The notes under the pieces: generated by a model
Databases searched by the model: none
The model's input: the letters and a program-made list of their open reading frames with translations, nothing else
What the model was told of the DNA's origin: nothing
Source: Methylobacter sp. S3L5C
GTDB taxonomy: Bacteria > Pseudomonadota > Gammaproteobacteria > Methylococcales > Methylomonadaceae
Length of the DNA: 64,000 nucleotides
Direction: 5' to 3'
NCBI RefSeq assembly: GCF_022788635.1
Contig: NZ_CP076024.1
Coordinates: 434,001 to 498,000, forward strand
In this document: one piece after another, positions 58,052 to 64,000 of the stretch
How the letters are laid out: each line of letters opens with the position of its first letter
How positions within the stretch are numbered: the first letter of the stretch is position 1
Program-made: the position numbers and the translations under genes

Positions 58052-59338
58052 TTATTGCTTCCTGATACGCGCATAATAAAATCCATCCATTGCCGATTCA
58101 CCAGTCATAATTTGCCGGCCATGACTTCCAGAAAAACCCCAAACAGCATCAATAGGTAATTCAACTGCATCGGGATGCTCTGCTAAAAACACCTCAATTT
58201 GCTGTTCATTTTCCTGCTTTAGAATCGAGCAGGTCGCATAAAGCATTATTCCCCCGGGGGCTAATAGCGGCCAGACAGCGCGCAGAATGTTTTGTTGCAA
58301 AGTCTGTAACGGTTTGATGTCCTCAGCTCTACGTAGTAACTTAATATCAGGATGACGACGAATAACACCCAATGCTGAACAAGGTGCGTCCAATAGAATG
58401 CGTTCAAAAAGCTGACCATCCCACCAATCTTGAGGACTTGCTGCATCGCCTACGACCAGTTTGGCGGATAGCTTCAAGCGCTGCAAATTGTCGCTGACTC
58501 GCTGCATGCGAAATGCATCAATATCAACCGCCACCAATTCTTTTAATTGCGCCTGCTGCTCAAGAATATGCGCTGTTTTTCCGCCGGGCGCAGCACACAC
58601 ATCCAAAACCCGCTGCCCCGCTTTAACGTCCAACAACCCCGCCGCCAGTTGCGCAGCAGCATCCTGAACAGAGATAACACCGTCAGCAAAGCCAGGTAAC
58701 AGGTCAACAGCTACCGGCTTATCCAAAATAATAGCCGAAGGACAGAAACTGACCGCTACCGCTCCTATACCCTGGTCACTTAATTGCTGCAAATATCGAT
58801 CCTGACTGGTATGTGCCAAATTCACACGTAACGTCATTGGTGGCTGCTGATTATTTTCCAGAAAAATTTGCTGCGCCTGTTGCGACCAATCCTGCTCAAT
58901 TTGTTTGATAAGCCAGCCAGGATGACTCACTGCTGAAAATTGCACGTTATCGGCTTTCTGCTCAAGCTCTTCTTGCTCTCTCAGATAGCGTCGAAGCAAG
59001 GCATTTATCAGCGCTTTAGCCCATGGTTTTTTTCGGGCTGCCAACACGGTTTCAGAAACAGCGGCATGAGGCTTTACCCGCATGTATTTAAGCTGATATA
59101 AACCCACTAAAGCCAGAGCCTTAACATCCTGATCTTTGAGTGGTTTATCGAGTAATTGGCTTAAAATAAAATCCAAACGATGATAACTCCTACAAACGCC
59201 ATAGCATAAAGCCTGTATGAATGCTTTGTCTTTAACTGAATCAACAGTTTGTAAAGCGGAATCCAGCGCCGCCGTTAACGACTGCCCATCTTGTATAACG
59301 CGAGACAATACCCGCGCTGCGATCAATCGACTATTCAC
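58052..59338 (-). CDS. rsmB: 16S rRNA (cytosine(967)-C5)-methyltransferase
   Basis: 428 residues. The N-terminal NusB-like RNA-binding domain ends near residue 140 (AVSETVLAARKKPWAKALIN). The SAM domain follows with the binding loop VLDVCAAPGGKTAHIL, a DAPCSALGVIRRHPD cysteine and the nucleophile cysteine in LYATCSILKQEN. It makes m5C967 in 16S rRNA. It follows fmt by 7 bases in the def-fmt-rsmB order found in E. coli. Confidence 0.96.
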   Translation of the reverse strand: MNSRLIAARVLSRVIQDGQSLTAALDSALQTVDSVKDKAFIQALCYGVCRSYHRLDFILSQLLDKPLKDQDVKALALVGLYQLKYMRVKPHAAVSETVLAARKKPWAKALINALLRRYLREQEELEQKADNVQFSAVSHPGWLIKQIEQDWSQQAQQIFLENNQQPPMTLRVNLAHTSQDRYLQQLSDQGIGAVAVSFCPSAIILDKPVAVDLLPGFADGVISVQDAAAQLAAGLLDVKAGQRVLDVCAAPGGKTAHILEQQAQLKELVAVDIDAFRMQRVSDNLQRLKLSAKLVVGDAASPQDWWDGQLFERILLDAPCSALGVIRRHPDIKLLRRAEDIKPLQTLQQNILRAVWPLLAPGGIMLYATCSILKQENEQQIEVFLAEHPDAVELPIDAVWGFSGSHGRQIMTGESAMDGFYYARIRKQ

Positions 59339-59345
59339 TGTGCGT

Positions 59346-60299
59346 TCAACCTACGACTGCAGGGATGCAGGAGCTATTGCCAAGCTTGATGCCATTAACA
59401 TCATGGGCATTTAGAAACGCCTGAGTCGATATGCGTTTCCCTCCAGGAAGCTGAACTTCATGTAAACGTAACAGCCCTTTTCCGGTTGCCACATCCATAT
59501 TTTTATTGTTACAACTGACCATACCCGGCTCTAATTCAGTATCCAGCGCTATCGCTTCTGCTTGCCAGATTCGCAATACATTATCCTGATAAAGCGTCTG
59601 CGCGACAGGCCAGCCATTTAAACCTCTAACTTTAAGTTCCAAGCTATCGGCTGGTTGCGCCCAATCAATAGTCGCCTCAATTTTTGTTAGTTTTTCGGCA
59701 TAAGTGACCAAACTTTCATCTTGTGGCTCTGCATGAATAGCTCCGGCGTCCATTTCCACCAGCACTTTACTCAAACCTGTCGCGCCCAATTGGGCTAATT
59801 TATCATGTAAACTGCTGGCCGTATCTTTAGCATCAATGACATATTCTTCCTTGTGTAACATATCACCTGCATCCAACTTAAGCGCTATCTGCATAATGGT
59901 CACACCGGTTTTTTCGTCACCCGCCATTAATGCTCGTTGAATAGGCGCAGCGCCGCGCCAACGCGGCAATAATGAACCATGAACATTAATACAACCCAAC
60001 CTGGGAGCATCCAATACCGCTTGCGTTAAAATCACACCATAAGCAACCACAACTATCAGATCAGCATTAAGTGATAGTAATTGCTGGAAATCTTCATCCG
60101 TCTTGAGATTGGCAGGCTGAAACACAGGAATTTCGTGCTTTAAGGCCAACGCCTTAACCGGACTTACGTGTAACTGCCGCCCCCTGCCAGCTGGTCGGTC
60201 AGGCTGGGTATAGACAGCACAGATATCATGTTTGGAAGCCAGCAGCATTTGCAAACTGGGTACAGCAAAGTCCGGTGTTCCGGCAAAAATAATCTTCAT
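59346..60299 (-). CDS. fmt: Methionyl-tRNA formyltransferase
   Basis: 317 residues, E. coli length. Formyl-transferase fold with AGTPDFAVPSLQML at the start, the 10-formyltetrahydrofolate site with NVHGSLLPRWRGAAPIQRAL, and the catalytic aspartate in ALKLDAGDML. The C-terminal OB domain contacts the tRNA. It formylates Met-tRNA for initiation; the formyl group is later removed by Def, encoded just upstream. It lies 2 bases after def. Confidence 0.97.
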   Translation of the reverse strand: MKIIFAGTPDFAVPSLQMLLASKHDICAVYTQPDRPAGRGRQLHVSPVKALALKHEIPVFQPANLKTDEDFQQLLSLNADLIVVVAYGVILTQAVLDAPRLGCINVHGSLLPRWRGAAPIQRALMAGDEKTGVTIMQIALKLDAGDMLHKEEYVIDAKDTASSLHDKLAQLGATGLSKVLVEMDAGAIHAEPQDESLVTYAEKLTKIEATIDWAQPADSLELKVRGLNGWPVAQTLYQDNVLRIWQAEAIALDTELEPGMVSCNNKNMDVATGKGLLRLHEVQLPGGKRISTQAFLNAHDVNGIKLGNSSCIPAVVG

Positions 60300-60301
60300 A
60301 C

Positions 60302-60820
60302 TTAGCTATTGTCCATTTTATGAATTTTTTCCAACTTTTTCTTGATGCGCTGCCTTTTTAAGGGCGAAATATAATCAACAAACAATTTTCCGTTCAAGTG
60401 ATCAATTTCATGCTGCACGCAAACCGCCAATAACTCCGTCGCATCAAATTCAAAAGACTGACCATCTCTATTGAGTGCTTTTACCCTGATATGCTCTGCC
60501 CGATTGACCTTTTCAAAAAAACCAGGCACAGAAAGACAGCCCTCTTCCGACTCTTTGATGCCGTCTTTTTCAATGATCTCAGGATTTATCAAGAATAAGG
60601 GCTCATCTTTTTCTTCACTGACATCAATAACAACAATCCGTTGGTGTATATCAACCTGGGTAGCAGCCAAGCCTACGCCATGCGAGTAATACATTGTTTC
60701 AAGCATATCATCGACTAACCTTCTAATTTTATCATCGACCGTTTTTACAATTACGGCTTTCTTGCGTAATCGCTCGTCCGGAAACTCGAGAACAGTTAAA
60801 ATACTCAACAAACTCTCCAC
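60302..60820 (-). CDS. def: Peptide deformylase
   Basis: 172 residues in the longest form. Metal-site motifs are [10 protein letters not shown] (motif 1), EEGCLSVPG with the Cys ligand, and [12 protein letters not shown] with the two His ligands and the catalytic Glu. It removes the formyl group from new proteins. The longest frame begins with GTG at 60820, but GGAGAG overlaps that codon's region and lies just before a TTG at 60808, so the TTG is probably the real start (giving [14 protein letters not shown]). First gene of def-fmt-rsmB, beside the integrated element. Confidence 0.94.
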   Translation of the reverse strand: MESLLSILTVLEFPDERLRKKAVIVKTVDDKIRRLVDDMLETMYYSHGVGLAATQVDIHQRIVVIDVSEEKDEPLFLINPEIIEKDGIKESEEGCLSVPGFFEKVNRAEHIRVKALNRDGQSFEFDATELLAVCVQHEIDHLNGKLFVDYISPLKRQRIKKKLEKIHKMDNS

Positions 60821-60959
60821 TAAAAATAATTGAATACTGGAATTCTATAGTCTTTGGTTTATCCGGTCAACACCATAGTTCTTGGGGGTTAAGGGGTTAG
60901 TTCTTGCGGTGTCACGCTTAGGGCACGCACAACCCTAATACATCACGAGGGCTAAAAAT

Positions 60960-62576
60960 ATGAGCAGCACTAATTTTATGTGCAAGAATAGACACGGCAT
61001 GTACTACGCCAGATTCATTATCCCCAAATCATTACTACAGCACTTTGACAATAAAAAGGAGGTTCGACGATCACTACAAACCGACAGTCGAAAACTCGCT
61101 ATCAAAAGAGCAAGGGCGTATCGAGTCGAGTTTGAGAAAATCGTTGATGAATTAATGAATAACAAACCAATGGAAACGCGTCTAATCACCTTCATTGATT
61201 TAAGCATGAATCCTGTAACAGTCGATACAGGCGATGATAAACAAGATGCAGAGCTTTATAACTTAATAAAGCCAACAGAAACCGAAGAGGAACGTACAAC
61301 AAGGCTCAAACATGCCGAAGAGGAACGTACAACAAGGCTCAAACATACCGAAGAGATACACCAAGCCCAACTTAGAGCCATTGCAGCGCCAGCAGCGTTA
61401 ACGACCCCAGCTAAACTAATCAATCCTAAAACATTATCAGAATACTTTGTCGATTACGTCAAGTATCAAACCACCGACGGCATTAAAGGTGGATGGATAG
61501 CAACCTCGACGGTAAAAAAAATAGGGCTTTTAAAACCTTTCCTTTTAGTTTGTGATAAACCAGCGGCCTTGTTCGATTGGGACAACGCAAGGGAATATAT
61601 TAAAATTGCACACGCTATACCTCCCAGCTTCTTCGAGAACGGACAGATAGCCAAACGATTTAATAAGGCAGGTCTAACACTAGACATGTTACTTGACGAC
61701 AATATCGATACATCATCTTATGAAACAAGAACGCCAAGTTCCATTGGTGGCGATATTAAAACAGTGCGGTCGTTCTTAAACTGGATAAAGACAGAGGAAC
61801 GCGTAAAGGAGCTGGGGGACGCAATAGAAGCGTTTGACCATGCAACCAAGCGGATTAGTTCAGAATCAAACAGACGCGCCTTTAATCAAGATGAACTGAA
61901 AGCCCTATTTCAAGATGATAGTCCAGGGCGGGAAAATTACGTCAAGGGCTTTAATTCATTTCGCGGTATCGATGCTAATTTTAAATACTGGTTGCCATTA
62001 CTGGGGCTATATACAGGCGCGGCTTTGTCTGAATTGTGCCAACTTCATTTAAGCGACATCAGAAAACATAACGCGTTCGATAATTCAGAGCATTGGATTA
62101 TAGATTTTAATGTGAACCCTGATGACGAAGACAGCCGCTTTAAAAACAAATACAGACCACGACTAATCCCAATTCATAAAGCCTTAATTGATCTTGGATT
62201 TACTAACTACGTCAACGGCCAACTACAAAAAGGCGAAAAGGAACTATTCCCGACAGCACGGAGGAACGTAGGAGAATACGGCCCAGAGTCTTTCGGGCCA
62301 CAAAGTCAATGGTGGGGAGAATATAGCAGTAATGCAGGCGTTACAGATAAAAATGTTGTGTTCCATTCATTTAAGCATTTATTAGATACTAAACTCTTTA
62401 ATATGCGTTGTGATAGGGATATAGTAGCGGCCTTTAGTGGTCATTCCATTAACACAATGGCTGGCAATGTTTACCGCACTGGTGGACATCGGGATGCAGA
62501 CATTGGCCCATTGGTTGAATGGATTAATAAAATAGATTACGGCTTAGTACACCATCCTTTTAAGTTGGTGAAATAA
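60960..62576 (+). CDS. Tyrosine-type site-specific integrase, catalytic arginines changed
   Basis: 538 residues. The N-terminal part (RHGMYYARFIIPKSLLQHF) resembles the DUF6538/arm-binding start of phage integrases, then a charged linker with a 33-bp tandem duplication (EEERTTRLKHA twice), a core-binding segment and the catalytic domain from about residue 320. Box II has H469 and K472 in HSFKHLLDTKL where HxxR is normal; H495 (SGHS) and the nucleophile Y505 (NVYRTGG) are present. The first arginine, expected in TGxRLxE, is A355 (TGAALSEL). Both classic arginine positions are therefore replaced. GAGGGC precedes the ATG. It lies 139 bases from def, in opposite direction, which marks the boundary of the element. 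Confidence 0.85.
   Translation: MSSTNFMCKNRHGMYYARFIIPKSLLQHFDNKKEVRRSLQTDSRKLAIKRARAYRVEFEKIVDELMNNKPMETRLITFIDLSMNPVTVDTGDDKQDAELYNLIKPTETEEERTTRLKHAEEERTTRLKHTEEIHQAQLRAIAAPAALTTPAKLINPKTLSEYFVDYVKYQTTDGIKGGWIATSTVKKIGLLKPFLLVCDKPAALFDWDNAREYIKIAHAIPPSFFENGQIAKRFNKAGLTLDMLLDDNIDTSSYETRTPSSIGGDIKTVRSFLNWIKTEERVKELGDAIEAFDHATKRISSESNRRAFNQDELKALFQDDSPGRENYVKGFNSFRGIDANFKYWLPLLGLYTGAALSELCQLHLSDIRKHNAFDNSEHWIIDFNVNPDDEDSRFKNKYRPRLIPIHKALIDLGFTNYVNGQLQKGEKELFPTARRNVGEYGPESFGPQSQWWGEYSSNAGVTDKNVVFHSFKHLLDTKLFNMRCDRDIVAAFSGHSINTMAGNVYRTGGHRDADIGPLVEWINKIDYGLVHHPFKLVK
61284..61349 (+). repeat. 33-bp in-frame tandem duplication inside the integrase gene
   Basis: Two copies, 61284-61316 and 61317-61349, differ at one base (CATGCC versus CATACC). 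They encode the 11-residue unit EEERTTRLKHA/T in the linker before the catalytic domain. The near identity indicates a recent duplication. Confidence 0.9.
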
Positions 62577-62651
62577 CCTAAAAACCCCGTTTTTTTCACT
62601 TTTTACCCCGTATTTACCCCTCGACACGCTACAGCCCAATGATTACAGGCT

Positions 62652-62688
62652 ACTTTACTTTCCATATATGAAAGTAAAGTGGTTTTTT
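62652..62688 (+). terminator. Terminator after the integrase gene
   Basis: ACTTTACTTTC (62652-62662) and GAAAGTAAAGT (62670-62680) form an 11-bp stem with a 7-base loop, followed by GGTTTTTT. It starts 76 bases past the integrase stop. Confidence 0.75.
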
Positions 62689-62743
62689 GCACTGTAAACG
62701 GGGGGTAAACGAACCTCGCACTTTAAAGCATGTGTTCGTTTTT

Positions 62744-62985
62744 CTAATTAATTTTAAATTCTAGCTCTGCAATACCCCAAGTTTGGAATATAGCGTGCGT
62801 TTTATAGCAAGCCGGCACTTGATACACACCAAACATAAATTCAGCCCCCCCCCAATATCGATAGTTAACCACCCACGCACCTTGAATTCATTAAAAAGCT
62901 TAACACCAAATACAATGCCTACATCTGGTAGTGAACTTTTAAGTTCGTAGTCTAATACCGCTTTTATCTCATCGATGCTATCCAT
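62744..62985 (-). CDS. Short hypothetical ORF interrupted at a G9 tract
   Basis: Starting at 62985, the minus strand encodes MDSIDEIKAVLDYELKSSLP, then VFGVKLFNEFKVRGWLTIDI, then meets nine G (62845-62853 on the plus strand). In the present length the frame ends at 62761 with a cysteine-rich tail. If one G were added, it would continue as AEFMFGVYQVPACYKT...GIAELEFKIN to a TAG at 62744-62746, a more natural-looking end. With one G fewer it would stop at once. No known domain. It sits between two recombinase genes, reading against them. Confidence 0.4.
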
Positions 62986-63109
62986 TGAAAAGTATCCTTG
63001 CTGTTACATATTTATGAGTAAGCTTTCATAGGCGCATTACATTAATTTAATTAAAACATAAATCATATACGTATAAATACTTACACTAATCAATGTTAGC
63101 ACAACCAGC

Positions 63110-63138
63110 TTTACAAACTGTAAACGACCGTTTATAAT
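63110..63138 (+). promoter_or_regulatory. Promoter with internal palindrome for the serine recombinase
   Basis: TTTACA (63110-63115) and TATAAT (63133-63138) are 17 bases apart, a near-consensus sigma-70 promoter. Between and into the -10 lies the palindrome TAAACGACCGTTTA (63121-63134), a natural operator position for repression. The ATG is at 63171. Confidence 0.65.
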
Positions 63139-63170
63139 TTGTAAAAGGTTAACACAACAGAGCAAAACTA

Positions 63171-63842
63171 ATGAAAGCGATCATCTATACCAGAGTATCA
63201 ACAGCCGAACAGGGAAAATCAGGATTAGGCTTAAAGGCACAACTTGATTCAGTTACCGAATTTTGCCAAGCTGAAAATATTGAAGTTGTCGCCCACTATG
63301 AAGAAACCGAAACCGGCAAAGGTTCTAATGCTTTGGATAAAAGACCGCAATTAGCAGAAGCGTTAAAACATGCTAAAAAAATAGGCGCTCACTTAGTTGT
63401 CGCCAAGCTTGACCGCCTAAGTAGAAACGTGGCTTTCATATCATTGTTAATGGAAACCAAAAAAGTCCCTTTCATTGTTGCTCAACTTGGCAAAGATGCC
63501 GACCCATTTATGATGCACTTGTACGCGGCTCTGTCAGAAAAGGAACGTAACCTAATCAGTGAACGAACCAAGGCGGCGTTAGCTATCATCAAAAAAGATC
63601 CCAATAGATTACCGCTAGGTAACCGAACCAACTTAGACGAAGCAAGGGAAAAATCAAACGCTACTAACAGACATGAAGCGGCTACCTTTGCCAATACAGT
63701 AATGGACACCATTCAACAATCAAGAAAGCAAGGAGATTCCCTTCCAGCTATCGCGGCAAAGCTAAACAGCATGGGTGTTAAGACAAGACGCGGCGGCAAA
63801 TGGTACGCGTCAACAGTAACAAATATTTTAAAACGTGCTTAA
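63171..63842 (+). CDS. Serine recombinase (resolvase/invertase family)
   Basis: 223 residues. The resolvase catalytic domain begins YTRVST with nucleophile S10, then the conserved arginine region AKLDRLSRN and [15 protein letters not shown], which is the E-helix joining to the DNA-binding part. The C-terminal part ([20 protein letters not shown]) looks like the short Recombinase-type helix-turn-helix. Small serine recombinases of this size resolve or invert DNA between paired sites. It has its own strong promoter with a possible operator, and a terminator after it. No flanking pair of resolution sites was recognised. Confidence 0.9.
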   Translation: MKAIIYTRVSTAEQGKSGLGLKAQLDSVTEFCQAENIEVVAHYEETETGKGSNALDKRPQLAEALKHAKKIGAHLVVAKLDRLSRNVAFISLLMETKKVPFIVAQLGKDADPFMMHLYAALSEKERNLISERTKAALAIIKKDPNRLPLGNRTNLDEAREKSNATNRHEAATFANTVMDTIQQSRKQGDSLPAIAAKLNSMGVKTRRGGKWYASTVTNILKRA

Positions 63843-63869
63843 TTAAACAAGCCCTACTCTGTAACCAAT

Positions 63870-63894
63870 AAGCCGCTAACAGAGCGGCTTTTTT
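63870..63894 (+). terminator. Terminator after the serine recombinase gene
   Basis: AAGCCGCT (63870-63877) and AGCGGCTT (63883-63890) form an 8-bp stem with a 5-base loop and a run of six T at 63889-63894. It starts 28 bases past the stop. Confidence 0.88.
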
Positions 63895-64000
63895 GCGCCT
63901 GTAATATTCCCATATGTCGGCAATCCTTGCCAAGAATATTAGTATTTAATTAAATAGTTTTTTACTTGCCCCGCTATTTATCAGGCATTAACCAATCTTG

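Noticed and set aside
60860-60920. Repeated TAGTTCTTG near the def-integrase boundary as an attachment site
   Set aside because: Two short copies occur close together, but the other end of the element is outside the window, so no att pair can be shown.
1-64000. CRISPR array, tRNA or rRNA genes
   Set aside because: No regularly spaced identical repeats with unique spacers, no cloverleaf with CCA-proximal TTC arms and no rRNA core sequences were recognised on reading both strands. The tandem arrays found have no spacers.

Overview
The window reads as a chromosomal segment of a moderately AT-rich gammaproteobacterium. Support comes from gene orders typical of that class: ribF-ileS-lspA diverging from rpsT, def-fmt-rsmB-DUF4390-ntrYX, minCDE, rplM-rpsI, fabA-fabB and uvrA next to an MFS gene. 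The exopolysaccharide and partner-switch content would suit a methanotroph-like (Methylococcales) genome, but no methane- or methanol-oxidation gene lies here, so that placement is a guess.

Layout. 0-3.4 kb: the end of an exopolysaccharide cluster, with three consecutive genes that each carry a sugar-transferase-like module; the middle one is broken. 3.5-9.0 kb: a signalling block made of an RsbW-type ATPase, a STAS antagonist, a large hybrid histidine kinase and a response regulator fused to an RsbU-type phosphatase. Together these look like a phosphorelay feeding a partner switch, probably governing the adjacent polysaccharide genes. An octamer tandem repeat and a C9 tract sit directly upstream of the STAS gene. 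9.4-11 kb: an AraC regulator divergent from a small membrane protein. 11.3-17.4 kb: gltBD (glutamate synthase). 17.8-26.5 kb: UbiF-type hydroxylase, a lipoprotein, a dynamin-like membrane GTPase, a small membrane protein, a YajR-like MFS transporter and uvrA.

26.5-27.5 kb is a gene-poor stretch with two different 21-bp tandem arrays. 27.5-40.7 kb: mscL, a 2OG-Fe(II) oxygenase gene broken by two in-frame stops, rnd, ttcA, fabB-fabA, slt, one complete IS5-like element, cytochrome c4, mltB and ampD. 40.9-45.8 kb: lspA-ileS-ribF and rpsT. 46-50.4 kb: a three-gene ABC importer of the nitrate/sulfonate type and a PepSY membrane protein. 50.5-53.8 kb: a small winged-helix protein, minE-minD-minC, rpsI-rplM. 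54-60.8 kb: ntrX-ntrY-DUF4390-rsmB-fmt-def. 60.9-64 kb: the edge of an integrated element beside def, with a tyrosine integrase lacking expected catalytic arginines, a short ORF interrupted by a G9 tract and a serine recombinase.

The strongest leads are the repeat tracts upstream of the STAS regulator, the paired 21-bp arrays between uvrA and mscL, the tandem catalytically degenerate sugar-transferase modules, and the recombinase region at the right end. All assignments come from reading motifs by eye; no database search was run.
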